DNA from: Antilocapra americana
Taxonomy: Eukaryota > Chordata > Mammalia > Artiodactyla > Antilocapridae
Direction of reading: 5' to 3'
NCBI GenBank assembly: GCA_007570785.1
Contig: ML664161.1
Location: forward strand, 11,291,029 to 11,355,028
DNA length: 64,000 bases
Shown: one piece after another, positions 22,258 to 33,107 of the stretch
How positions within the stretch are numbered: the stretch's first letter is position 1
Layout of the letters: each line of letters opens with the position of its first letter
Made by a program: the position numbers and the translations under genes
Notes under the pieces: model-generated
What the model saw: the letters and a program-made list of their open reading frames with translations, nothing else
Databases searched by the model: none
What the model was told of the DNA's origin: nothing

Positions 22258-22881
22258 CAGTCAATTCTCATTATTTATGGCTGTTATGTTTTATAAAGTT
22301 GACTAGAACACTGAATTAGCCAGTACTAAATCATTGCCTCTGGAAAAATATAAGGTTAAGTTCCTCTGGTCACATTTTCCTTAATCCATCAGTATATAAC
22401 CTTATGTGTGTTTCTGCTTAAACAAACCTTATGTGATACATATTGTTGATTCATTAACATTGAACTCATGACCAACAGTACTGTAACTCATGACTTATTT
22501 CTAACAGATGTATTTTCTCCATAAGCCATATCACAGCTTCTTGTACTTAGGAATACCAGACAACACTTTAGTACTACACTTGGGCGACATTATAGAAGGC
22601 AAAACAAAACAAGAAGCACAGAAATTCAAAGTGTGTAGCACTAAACAGACCATAGAAAGAATGCATGTTTATAGGATGGGAGTTGAAAATGCAGAGGGAC
22701 TCTTTGTTCAGTCTTAGCTGGGAGTAGGAATGGAGGTGCATGTAGGATGGTGTAAATTTTTGCCACTCTGTACACGCATTCATCTTTGAATGACAGCAAA
22801 GACACAGCAGGATACAAGTAAATTTTAAAGAGTAACTGAATTCACAAACACAAAATTCATGAATAATGAGGATAGATCATA
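22258..22881. mobile_element. Non-autonomous DNA transposon with terminal inverted repeats
   Basis: The left end 'agtcaattctcattatttatg' (from about 22259) and the reverse of the right end 'attcatgaataatgaggata' (about 22855-22875) pair over about 20 bp with a few mismatches. The flanks show TA on the left and TA-like sequence on the right. The interior, about 580 bp, holds no transposase. The TA target suggests a Tc1/mariner or Tigger-type element, but I do not name the family. Confidence 0.5.
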
Positions 22882-22904
22882 TATGTTTTACTGAAGTGCT
22901 CCTC

Positions 22905-23050
22905 TCAAATGCTAGCTTGGTAAAAGTCAGATTCCTGAGCCCAGCCCCTAAGATTCTGATTTAGTAATCTGGGATGGGATGTGAGATTTTGGATTGTTAA
23001 CTAGCTTTTGGGTGATGCTAATGATGCCAGTTCCTGGAACACACTTTTCA
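22905..23050 (+). repeat. MER5A-type hAT-Charlie element, sense
   Basis: The words 'gtcagattcctgagcccagc', 'ccctaagattctgatttagt', 'gctttttgggtgatgct'-like at 23008-23022 and 'ttcctggaacacacttttca' follow the MER5A order. It is a non-autonomous DNA transposon relic. Confidence 0.75.
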
Positions 23051-23655
23051 TTGCTCTTTCTTAGTGATCAGGTATAACAACTCTCTAAGGAATATGCCTT
23101 TCTGAAGTTGCCTTTCAAAATGAGGAGGTCTAAGATATGAAGTTAAACTATTAAAATTTTTATGCAAATTTGTTTTTTAGGTTTTTTTTTAATATAATCA
23201 CCACATGAACACACAAAATATGTTATAGCAGTGGAAAATAAGAGAAAGGATTATTATTTGCAGATGATTCAGAGAATTGGAAAATTAAAAATTGGTTAAA
23301 ACACAAAAATGAGTAAGTAAATAAATTCAAGGGAAAATATTGATATATCAAACCTATTTTTTACCATTGTGAAATATTAAAAAATTAAAATAAAAAAATT
23401 GTGTTCATAATAATGAAACAAGTTTTAAAGCAGTTAAAAACATTTTACCATTTTACACAAATGGTCCAGAATCACAGAGTTGACTTTATAATATTATTAA
23501 AGAATATAAAATTTTTGAATAATTATAGACAATTGCTGTGAAAAAAAATAATTATAGACAATTGCTCTATATTTCTAAATGGAGTGATTTAACACACTTT
23601 AGAATCAGTCCCACATTCTTAAGATGACATATTATCCTATTACTGAGGTTTAAGG
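23051..23655 (+). other. AT-rich stretch, possible decayed L1 ORF2 piece
   Basis: Weak L1-like words such as 'ttatttgcagatgattcaga' (about 23256) and 'aaataaattcaagggaaaat' (about 23320) suggest a sense ORF2 relic, but the match is poor. A 20-bp direct repeat at 23518-23537 and 23547-23566 lies at the right. Confidence 0.35.
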
Positions 23656-24740
23656 AAGTCTTGTGAAGAGGAGAGATCAAGATGGCAGAGTAGGAGGACA
23701 TTGGGGAATCACCTCCCCTCCTGAAAAACATCAGAACTATAACTATGTATAAACTGACTCTTGCTGAAATCAACCTGGTGACCAGCAGAACTCTTCAAAA
23801 ACAAGTCTGAAAAGAAAGACCCACATGGAATCTTGTAGGAAGGGAAGAGAGGCAGTCTGGTTGGGACCCACATCCTTAGTAGAGGACAGAGACAAGGAGA
23901 GAGATATCACAGGCTTGTGGATCCTTCCTGAAGAGTAATGGGTTTGAACTAGATATTAGACATCACAATTCTGGGGTCCCACAAGGACACGGGGAGATGA
24001 GTCCTCTTAGCTGGTTTGAAAACCAATAGAAATTGCCATAGGGCTGTAAGAAATCCAGGCTTTTCTTTTTTGTACCTGGTTCTGGCTCTAGTCCCTCAAA
24101 CTCCATCCATACCTCCCACCAAGGTGGACACAGCAGCCCCCTAAGGAAGACACAGCCCATGTTACTTAAGATCTAGTTCTCCCACCAAAACCGCCGATGT
24201 GCACAGATTGCATAGAAAAGCTCTCATACAAGAACTTGGTTTCATTGCTGGAAAACTAGGTTACTATTTCTCCTAATGTCCTACAGATAATGAAAATCAA
24301 AATGAGAAGACAGAGAAATATGTTTGAAACAAAAGAACTAGAGAAAAACACCAATGAAACAGATAAATAATTTATCTGATAAAGAGTTGAAAGCAATAGT
24401 AATAAGAATGCTAACTGAACTGTGGAAAAGAATAGATGAATTCAGTGAGAATTTTAACAAACAACCAGAAAATATAAAAAATAACCAGTCAGAGCTGATG
24501 TATACAATAACTGAAATGAAAAAATACACTAGAGAAAATAAAAAGTAGTTTAAGAGATACAGAAAAATAAATAAACAATCTGGAAGGTAGAATACTAGAA
24601 ATCACCCAATTGGAACAACAACAACAACAAAAAACCAAGTATTAAAAATTGAGAACAGATTAAGGAACTTCAGTACAACATCAAGCATACTAACATTTGC
24701 ATTTATAGGGTACTAGAAGGAGAAGAGATTTAAAAAAAAA
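23656..24740 (+). mobile_element. L1 5' UTR and start of ORF1, sense
   Basis: The start 'gatcaagatggcagagtagg' (about 23677) is the L1 5' UTR word that precedes ORF1 by several hundred bases, and the stretch to 24300 has the expected GC-moderate leader. ORF1-like coding follows. The region ends at 'actagaaggagaagagattt', an ORF1 word, where a BovB insertion begins at about 24741. Copies that retain the 5' end are uncommon among L1s. Confidence 0.75.
24300..24740 (+). pseudogene. L1 ORF1p N-terminal/coiled-coil remnant
   Basis: 24354-24548 encodes NNLSDKELKAIVIRMLTELW (from residue 4) and FSENFNKQPENIKNNQSEL, matching the start of the mammalian L1 ORF1 RNA-binding protein, whose role is to coat L1 RNA in ribonucleoprotein particles. 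A stop at 24546-24548 ends this frame and ORF1-like sequence continues in other frames to 24740. The RNA-recognition and C-terminal domains are not found here because a BovB interrupts the element. Non-functional. Confidence 0.75.
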
Positions 24741-25990
24741 AAAGCAGAAGTAGATGTTTTTCTGTAACTTTCTTGCTTTTTTGATGATCCAACAGATGTT
24801 GGCTATTTGATCTCTGGTTTCTCTGCCTTCTCTAAATCCAACTTGAATATTTGGAAATTCATGGTTCACATACACTGAAGCCTGGCTTGGATAATTTTGA
24901 GCATTACTTTGCTAGTGTGTGAGATGAGTGCAATTGTGCAGTAGTTTGAACATTCTTTGGCATTGCCTTTCTTTGGGATTGGAATGAAGAAAACTGATCT
25001 TTTCCATTCCTGTGGCCACTGCTGAGTTTTCCAAACTGCTGGCATATTGAGTGCAGCATTTTCACAGCATCATCTTTTAGGATTTGAAATAGCTGAACTG
25101 GAATTCTATCACCTCCAATAGCTTTGTTCATAGTCATGCTTCCTAAGGGCCATTTGACTTCAAATTCCACAATGTCTGACTCTAGATGAGTGATCCTACC
25201 ATTGTGATTATCTGGGTCACGAAGATATTTTTTTCTATAGTTTCGTGTATTCTTGCCACCTCTTCTTAATGTCTTCTGCTTCTGTTAGGTCCACACCCTT
25301 TCTGTCCTTTATTGAGCCCATGGTTGCATGAAATGTTCCCTTGGTATCTCTAATTTTCTTGAAGAGATCTCTAGTCTTTCCCATTCTATTGTTTTCCTCT
25401 ATTTCTTTGCATTGATCACTGAGGAAAGCTTTCTTATCTCTCCCTGCTATTCTTTGGAAGTCTGTATTCAAATGGATGTATCTTTCTTTTCTCCCTTGTC
25501 TTTAGCTTTTCTTCTTTTCTAAGTTATTTGTAAGGCCTCCTCAGGCAACCATTTTGCATTTTTGCATTTCTTTTTCTTGGGGATGGTCTTGACCCCTGAC
25601 TCCTGTACAATGTCATGAACCTCTGTCCATAGTTCTTCAGGCACTCTATCTATCAGATCTAATCCCTTGAATCTATTTGGCACTTACACTGTATAATCAT
25701 AAGAGATTTGATTTAGGTCATACCTGAATGGTCTAGTAGTTTTCCCTACTTTCTTCAATTTAAGTCTGAATTTGGCAATAAGGAGTTCATGATCTGAGCC
25801 ACAGTCAACTCCCAGTCTCGTTTTTGCTGACTTTATAGAACTTCTCCATCTTTGGCTGCAAAGAATATAAACAGTCTGATTTTGGTATTGACCATCTGGT
25901 GATGTCCATGTGTAGAGTCATCTCTTGTGTTGTTGAAAGAGAGTGTTTGCTATGACCAGTGCATTTTCTTGGAAAAACTCTACTACCTCT
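24690..25990 (-). pseudogene. BovB endonuclease/RT linker remnant, multiple stops
   Basis: Minus-strand pieces: 25235-25471 (78 codons) has FQRIAGRDKKAFLSDQCKEI and ENNRMGKTRDLFKKIRDTKG, the linker between endonuclease and RT; 24904-25170 has KWPLGSMTMNKAIGGDRIPV, an early RT block; 24690-24875 has FPNIQVGFREGRETRDQIAN and ends before motif A. The frame changes between pieces. Endonuclease C-terminal words occur near 25700-25990. The catalytic box is missing. Confidence 0.82.
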
Positions 25991-26008
25991 TGCCCTACTT
26001 CATTTTGT
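24741..26008 (-). mobile_element. BovB middle part, antisense, inserted in L1
   Basis: On the minus strand it runs from the endonuclease C-terminal region (gcacttttccatctttggctg-type words near 25850) into the RT domain up to just before motif A (near 24750). The 3' third of BovB and its tail are absent, which is unusual, because target-primed insertions lose the 5' end first. An A/T run of 12 at 24732-24743 sits at the left edge. Confidence 0.85.
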
Positions 26009-26135
26009 ATGTATATATACACATATATATATTATTTTTCATTCTTTTCCATTATAGGTTATTAAAAGCTATTAAATGTACTTCCTTAAGATGTAAAACA
26101 GGTCCTTATTGTTTGCCTACTTACTTTGTTATTTA
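26009..26135 (-). mobile_element. L1 3' UTR fragment, antisense
   Basis: 'cattcttttccattataggt' (about 26040) and 'acaggtccttattgtttgcc' (about 26098) are reversed L1 3' UTR words. It lies between BovB and a sense L1 ORF2 region, so orientation changes twice within 200 bp. Confidence 0.6.
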
Positions 26136-26937
26136 TAAGATGCAAAAGGACTCTTTGTTCAACCTTTACAGTTTCAATGTAATCCCTATTAAAATACCAC
26201 AAGTTTCTCAGAACTAGATCAAGTAATCCTAAAATCTGTGTCAAACCACAGAAGATCCTGAATAGGCGAAGCAGTCTGGAGAAAACAGAATAAAACTAGA
26301 GGTATTATGTTCCTTAACTTTAGGCTATACTACAAAGCTATAATAATCAAAACATGAAGACTGTGAAACAAAAGCAGACACCTAAATCAAGGAACAGTAC
26401 AGAGAGCCTAGAAATAAGTCTATGCAAATATAGTCAATTAATCTATGACAAAGTAGGCAAAAATTAAAATGAGGAAAAGACAGTCTCTTCAATAAGTAGT
26501 GTTGGGAAAACTGGAAGTAACATAAAAGAAAAAAATTAGAACATTTTCTCACACCATATACAGAAGTAAACTCAAAATGGATTGAAAGTCAATTGTAAAA
26601 CTGGAAACCAAAAAGTGTCTAGAAGAAAACATAAGCAATATACTCTTTTTGTAAGTCTGAGCAGTTACCTTTTTGGATCTCTCACCTTTGACAAGGGAAA
26701 CAAAGGCAAAAATAAAAGCAAAAATAAGCAAAAGCTTTTGCATAGCAAAAGAAGCCAACACAATGAAAAGATAAACTACTGAGTGAGAGAATATATTTGC
26801 ATATGATATATCTGATAAAGGATTACAATCTAAAAGATATAAAGAGATATGCAATTCAATATAAGACAAACAAACAACTTGATTAAAAAATTGGCAGAAT
26901 AGACATTTTTGTCAAAGAAGACAGAGCATTAAAAGAT

Positions 26938-27004
26938 GCTGCCTGGGGAGCTGTAGTCCTTAGGATCGCAGAGTCCGACGCAACCGAGTGACTAAACAAC
27001 AGCA
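26938..27004 (+). mobile_element. Bov-tA 3' end fragment, sense (67 bp)
   Basis: 'ggagctgtagtccttaggat' and 'gcagagtccgacgcaaccga' are the BovA tail. 5'-truncated. Confidence 0.75.
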
Positions 27005-27338
27005 AAATGTCATAACTGTACATGAGTGAAATGCACATTGAAACCACAGTGAGATATCACTTTACATCTCTCAGAATGTCTCTTGTTAAAAAGACAACAA
27101 ATAATAATGTTGATATTATGAGGAGAAAAGAGACCCTCATGCACTGTTAGTGGGAATGTAAATCAGTAGAGTGACTATGGAGAACACTATGGAGTTTCCT
27201 CAAAATTTAAAAGTAGAACTATTATATGATCTAGCAATTCTACTCCTGCATATATATTTGAAGAAAATGAAAACACTAATTAGAAAAGATACCTGCACCC
27301 CAGCATTCATTGCAACACTCTTTACACTACCAAAGACA

Positions 27339-27588
27339 TTCAGTTCAGGTCAATTCAGTCACTCAGTCATGTCCAACCCAGCCTGGCATTTCACATGATG
27401 CATACAAGTTAAATAAGCAGGTGACAATATACAGCCTTGACATACTCCTTTCCCAATTTGGAGCCAGTCTGCTTTTCCATGTCGAGTTCTAACTGTTATT
27501 TCTTGACCTACATACAGATTTCTCAGGAGGCAGGTCAGGTAGTCTGGTGTTCCCATCTCTTGAAGAATTTTCCACAGTTTGTTGCAAT
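27339..27588 (-). mobile_element. BovB, antisense, with a large internal deletion
   Basis: The left 45 bp are the reversed BovB tail (ttcagtcactcagtcatgtc). The rest (from about 27380) is reversed RT coding sequence normally some 0.9-1 kb further in ('gcatttcacatgatgcatac', 'gtgacaatatacagccttga', 'tcttgaagaattttccacag'). The piece between is missing. The minus strand at 27359-27595 encodes TPDYLTCLLRNLYVGQEITV and IGKGVCQGCILS, the motif B area, then runs straight into the tail. Confidence 0.85.
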
Positions 27589-27949
27589 TTGCCAAGATGT
27601 AGATATTACCTAAATGTTCATAAACATATGGATGTGTAAATAAGTTGTGGGATAATATATATAAATAATGGAATATTACTCAACCATAAAAAGGAATGAA
27701 ATTTTGCCATTTGCAACAAAATGGGTGTACCTGGATAGATATATGCTTAGTGAGGTAAGTCAGACAGAGAAATAAAAATATAAGTGAAGTATATATTCAC
27801 TTATATGTGAAATCTTAAAAAATAAAACAAATGACTGTAAAATATCAAAAACAGATTCATAGATACAAAGAACAAACTCCTGGTTACCAGTTCAGAGAGA
27901 GGTGGAGGGAGTGAAAAGATAGGGGATGGTAATTAAGTTACAAACTGCT

Positions 27950-28223
27950 GCTGCTGCTAAGTCGCTTCAGTCGTGTCTGACTCTGTGTGACCCCATAGAC
28001 GGCAGCCCACCAGGCTCCCCCTTCCCTGGGATTCTCCAGGCAAGAACCCTGGAGTGGGTTTCCATTTCCTTCTCCAATGCATGAATGTGAAAAGTGAAAG
28101 GGAAGTCGCTCATTTGTGTCCTACTCTTCACGACCCCATGGACTGCAGCCTACCATGCTCCTCCTTCCATGGGATTTTTTCCAGGCAAGAGTACTGGAGT
28201 GGGTTGCCATTGCCTCCTCCAGA
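27950..28223 (-). mobile_element. BOV-A2 SINE, antisense, perfect 16-bp target duplication
   Basis: Two BovA units in tandem, without a tRNA head, joined by the linker 'atgcatgaatgtgaaaagtg' (about 28078). Starts with the CTG-repeat end 'ctgctgctaagtcgcttcag'. The direct repeat TAAGTTACAAACTGCT flanks it at 27934-27949 and 28224-28239 without mismatch, so it is young compared with the L1 around it. Confidence 0.95.
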
Positions 28224-28353
28224 TAAGTTACAAACTGCTAGGTATAAAATGAGTGAGTACAAGGATATAATGTATAGTGCCGCAAACAGCAAATATTTTA
28301 TAATAACTTTAAATGAAGTATAATTTATAAAAATATCAAATATTATGTTGTAT

Positions 28354-28550
28354 GAAAATGAAAGTCACTCAGTCTTGTCTGACTCTTTGTGAGCCCATGG
28401 ACTATACAGTCCATGGAATTCTCCAGGTCAGAATACTGGAGTGGGTAGCCTTTCCCTTCTCCAGGGGATCTTCCCAACCCAGGGGATCGAACCCAGGTCT
28501 CCCACATTGCAGGTGGATTCTTAACCAGCTGAGCCACCAGGGATGCCCAA
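28354..28550 (-). mobile_element. Bov-tA SINE, antisense, perfect 10-bp target duplication
   Basis: Reversed BovA tail 'gtcactcagtcttgtctgac', central block, reversed tRNA-like head 'ctgagccaccagggatgccc'. The repeat TATGTTGTAT is at 28344-28353 and 28551-28560. Confidence 0.95.
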
Positions 28551-28605
28551 TATGTTGTATACCTGAATCTAATATTACATTGTAAATCAACTGTTTGACT
28601 ATTTT

Positions 28606-28805
28606 TTGTTCATTCACTAAGTCATGTCCAACTCTTTGCAACCCCATAGACTGCAGCACACCAGGCCTCCCTGTTCCTCTCTGTCACCTAGAGTTTGCCC
28701 AAGTTCTTGTCCATTGAGTCAATGATGCTATTTAACCATCTCATCCTCTGCTGCCTTCTCCTTTTGCCTTCAGTCTTTCCTAGCATCAGGGTCTTTTCCA
28801 ATGAG
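28606..28805 (-). mobile_element. BovB 3' tail, antisense (200 bp)
   Basis: Reversed BovB tail from 'gttcattcactaagtcatgt' to 'tcagggtcttttccaatgag'. The L1 terminus (tgtacttcaataaaaat) resumes directly after it. Confidence 0.88.
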
Positions 28806-29054
28806 CTAGCTGTACTTCAATAAAAATATCTTAATAAAAAAGGCCTGGAGGCATATAGTGCACTGTTTGCATTTGTTACTTAAAGGTGGTGGGACAGGAA
28901 TTGGTATGGAGTGCTATGGAATTGCTATGCTTTGTACATCTTTATTGGGTTATTTCGATAAGCTTTTTAATTTAGTCAAAACGTAGTAGAAATTTTTTGT
29001 AAGTATATATGAACTTTGGAAGCAAATAGACTCTATACTCATTATGCTTATTCT

Positions 29055-29245
29055 TTATTTACTAGTAAGATTGAGAAATTTGCTTGACCTGCCTAATCTT
29101 CAATTTCTATATACTTAAAGTGTGGATGATAATGATTATTCCCTTCATGTGGTTGATGTGAGGATTAAATGAGCTGTATGAAAATTCAGGAGCATAAATA
29201 ATTTGGCAGTGTGTACACCCTTAGTAAGTGGAAATCATTCTGTCT
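29055..29245 (-). repeat. MIR SINE, antisense
   Basis: 'gaaatttgcttgacctgcct', 'agtgtggatgataatgatta', 'gttgatgtgaggattaaatg' and 'gcagtgtgtacacccttagt' follow the reversed MIR order over nearly its whole length. Confidence 0.75.
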
Positions 29246-30599
29246 TATATAAAAGGGGCATTAATCTACTAGTGCTCTTTGCCCAATCTGCTTATGTCTA
29301 TTTAACAGTTATGGTGTAGGGGAAAGGACTGTTTTGGATCTTAGAGGCATGGAGAACTGAATTTAGTAGATTGGATGTAGGATTGACACAACATTGTATA
29401 AGTAATAATGTCTTAAAAAATAGTTGATGACCAAGCTGTTATTTGGTTAATCTTCATAAATTTTTTTCATAGGCAGCCTGACAAATTTACACTGTGACCA
29501 ATTATAAAATGATTGTTAAGCCAGTCAAGCTGTCAGAGTTGAAATGTTGCTATATCTTGAGTTACATGGGTTGCTGTATTTTGTTAATTTATCTAAAATG
29601 CATTATACTTCTGGCATATGACTAGAAATTCATTTTGGGAAAAGATGCAATCTCTTAGTGCTTCCTGTTTGTCCATAATGGCTTGATGAAATATGCACTT
29701 GAGATAGAGATTCTCATCTTTGAAATGCTTGGAGATTGAGAGCACTCAATCTTTAGAGCTTGACCACTGGCATTTCATTTAACTTCATATATTAATTAGT
29801 GTGTTTTTGTTCTTTTTCAAGGTATCTCATTCTTGAAGCACACTAAAGAAGGTAACCACATATTTCCTACTGAGGGATAATCTCACAATTTCAGTTCATA
29901 ATTAAAAATTACTTCATAGCAATACCTTTTACAGTATTTCAAAGTGTTATTGAAATGTGTTTTTGTTTCCTTTCAGTAGATTTAAATGCACTTTGATTGC
30001 ATCATTTGTGATATATATTTAGCCTTAAAGTTAATTTTCCATTTGAAAGCACCTCAACATTTGAAAGGGAATATTTTCTTACTGCAAGCTGCCAGATGTT
30101 AGGTAAACTCATGGATATGGAGTGCTCTATGTTAGCTATCATTTGAGGGTCGTTTGCCCTGTGTCTTCCTTTGTTTCATTCCCCAGGCACGTTCCAGTGT
30201 CTCTTTTCAAAATGACACTCACTCCCATTTAGAAGGATGCTATTTAAGTGTATTTGATTTTAATTTTATTGTTCTGTTTCTTTATGTGTTTTGACAGTTG
30301 TCTGAAAACAGATATTCAAGAAAGGACTCCTGATTTCACCCAAATATTACAGTTTTACAATTTACTTGACCATAATTCTGTGAAGAAATATAACATTGTT
30401 ATAGTTTATTTTCCTTATTTTACTTTAAATTTGGAAGTCTAAACTCAGCTAGTAATGTCTACTTTTGGCTATTTTTGCCATGTTCAAAATAACATGCTAC
30501 CTGGAAAATAATATGATATTACTTGGTCATGAGATTAAAAAAAAAAATGTGATGAACTGTGTAAATAGATCATTCATTGAAGGAATGCTTTAAAGTGCC
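29246..30599. other. Repeat-poor DNA, nothing recognised
   Basis: About 1.35 kb with no interspersed repeat or coding signal that I can name. Confidence 0.45.
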
Positions 30600-30960
30600 C
30601 AAACTAGGTGCTGTGTGTACTAGTGAGGAAAAACAGACATAGAACTCATATATACAGGGGTAGTCTTGAATATCTTATGTTCTAGTAAGGATACTAATAA
30701 TAATTAGATAAGATCACACCAACAAATACAGAGGAAAAGCAATTCCCTTATAATCCATTGGATGGGTTGGACTTGGATAAGAATGGAGAAGAGGAAAGTG
30801 TATTTCAGGTAAATGGTACAGAGTAAGTAGGAGGTACTGAGGGATTGAGGGGATGCCGAATAAATGAGCTCTGAAAGACAAGGGAAGAAGCAAGAAGAGA
30901 TGAGGGAAGTAAGCAGGGGCTAGGCAATCTTGCAGAAAATTAAAATTGTGACTTGAGGAG
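30600..30960 (+). repeat. Diverged ancient repeat, sense
   Basis: The order of words (gtgtgtactagtgaggaaaa, then 'gaatggagaagaggaaagtg', 'ggagcaag'-like 'gggaagaagcaagaagagat') resembles the old repeat at 16.5 kb, but divergence is high. Confidence 0.3.
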
Positions 30961-33107
30961 AACCAGTACGTGGTACTTAGAATTCAATGGCTGTTAGATT
31001 TCTTTTTAATGTCAGTACATACCTCTGTCAGTTTTTAATATTACCTGGGGTTTCCGTGTTTAACATATACATACACACCTTGCTACATATACAAATTTAA
31101 GACAAACTTTTACAATTATATTTGTGATTAAGAAGAGCACAGTTATTTTATATGGTATAAATTTAGATGTTATCTAAATCATTCCTCTTTCTCCCTTAGA
31201 AACTTAATGAGAATTGTAGCTAGCCAGTCCAAGATGAACCCAAACATTACTTTTTATATTAAAATTCAACTATCTCTCCATGGTATCAGCTATATGATCA
31301 TACTTTGTATATCATAGTAAAATATTAAATTAATTTCCCTCATTTTAAACTAATGACTAATTTAAATTTTAAATTGTCTGTAATTAATTTTCATAGCTCA
31401 TGGGAAAAACACTGAACATCTTACTAAGTTGCAGTTGATAAGCCCTCCTTTTACTGAACACAGGAATTCCATATTAGCAGCAGGAATGTATATCAGGCAT
31501 TGGGTCCTCAGAATGCTTCCAACTATCATGGAATAGCTCCTTCTAAAATTAGCTCTTCACTGTTGTTGTTCTCTTTATTATTATATGTAGCCTATATGTA
31601 GGGTGTTTCATTTCTAAAACTGAAGACAATTATTATCTTGGTAATTGGGTATACTCCTCTGTGGGTGTGTTAGCATTTAAATCTGTCAGCATCAGTTTAT
31701 TGATTCTTTTCAGGGTCAACATTAGAAGCACCATCAATAATCTCAGTACAATATAATGCTGTACACAGTGCAAAATATTTATTTTCTGGGTTGAACCTTA
31801 TAATGTCAAGGGAAAGCATAGTTAATAGGATAAGTACTTTTAGTGATATGGGAGCAGATATAGCAAACAGACTTATGATACTTTTATGTCTTAATCATAT
31901 TATTTTTTCTTGTATAATGTGCTGACATGAGAAATCATTTTCTATTTTTTCCTCAGTAAGGTTTTAATTTCTTCTTCCAGCTGCCAGAGTGCTTAAAGTG
32001 GCATCCACTACTCAGAACCATTTCCACTTTTAGGTTCTTCTTCTTTCTTTGGTGGTGTCATTGTCCCCACCTCCAGGTTCACCTGCACTCTCTAGAGGAG
32101 CTTTGGCCTTCTTGCCCCTCTTTTTCTTTTCCTTCTTGATCAACCATGGAGCTACTGGAGAGGTTTTGTCTCTCTCTCTTTTGTTTCCTGATTTGGCGTT
32201 TTTATGCATTAGCAACTGTCTAGGGGGCTTTTACTGCTTTGGCCATGACCTCTCTCTGGCGAGTAATATATGGGAACTCCAAAGTTACCATGAACACACT
32301 GAGCTAGGCAGAAGAACTAACCACTTACTACTGCAGATCGACTCCCTCTAGAGTCTCACAAGCCAGACTGGAAAGGGACAACTTCTGCTTTTTCTATTTT
32401 ACATTCTATATTTTATCCTTGTGAAAACAAATATTTAAAAATATATTAAATTTCAATTATTTATATTTCATACTTATTCTGACATACCTACTTGGTGTTA
32501 GACTCAAAAAGAAGCCCAAAATGTCCACTTCAATGAGAAATTCAAGATAAATAGAAATTTAACCAGAGTCAAATATTGAATATATTTAATTTTAACATAA
32601 AAGTTAAACCTATTGTTACCACATTATTTTTTCTAGTTTTAGTGTACTTTATTTCAAAATTGTATATAATAAGAGTGTCAGGATAAGTTAAGAAGAAAAA
32701 AAGAATAAGTAATATAAAAATTTTCAAATATTATTCAAATTTTAGTACCCCAAAACAATTATAATTTATACATATTTATAAATAGATAGAGATACTGGTA
32801 TAGATAGATATAGATTGTATATGTTTGTATGTAATTAAATACATTTTTAACATTTTTCAGCCTTTTATTATTTCCTGGACTTTTTGCCTTAGCACTAGAG
32901 ACTAATATTCATCATATTGTGCATGCAATTTAAAGTGAAAATGAGAATTTGTTTTTTCAGTGCAATAGAGTATTCAATGCTCGGGTTGTTTACAATAGCT
33001 TTTACTTTTAAGATTATATTAGGGAGAGTTTTTAAAGAAACATTTCTATTCATTTTAATTTTTAATTTAATTTTTATTAGATTTCAATGCATTGAATTTA
33101 GGGAATA
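30961..33107. other. Repeat-poor DNA with one lysine-rich minus-strand frame
   Basis: No interspersed repeat recognised over 2.1 kb, apart from a GATA-like simple stretch near 32780-32825. A minus-strand open stretch is described separately. Confidence 0.4.
32030..32215 (-). pseudogene. Lysine-rich short frame, possible processed pseudogene fragment (weak)
   Basis: A 61-codon minus-strand frame has a basic patch WLIKKEKKKRGKKAKAP (residues 24-40) followed by an acidic and glycine-rich tail ending ERRRT. The DNA at 31960-32380 is more GC-rich than its surroundings and shows no transposon words, which would fit a retrocopy piece of a nuclear basic protein. I do not recognise a parent gene, and I see no poly-A tract or duplication to confirm retroposition. 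It could equally be chance low-complexity sequence. Confidence 0.2.

Larger units (their letters stand above)
26150..28850 (+). mobile_element. L1 ORF2 C-terminal region and 3' UTR, sense, with five nested insertions
   Basis: L1 words run in order: 'aatgtaatccctattaaaat' (26178), 'caattaatctatgacaaagt' (26435), 'gacagtctcttcaataagta' (26479), 'atgatatatctgataaagga' (26803), 'gaccctcatgcactgttagt' (27133), 'tatatgatctagcaattcta' (27223), 'atggaatattactcaaccat' (27667), 'aacaaactcctggttaccag' (27869), then 'tgtacttcaataaaaatatc' (28810), which ends it. Insertions at 26938-27004, 27339-27588, 27950-28223, 28354-28550 and 28606-28805 split it. ORF2 has many stops. It is probably part of the same L1 whose 5' part lies at 23656-24740. 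Confidence 0.8.
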
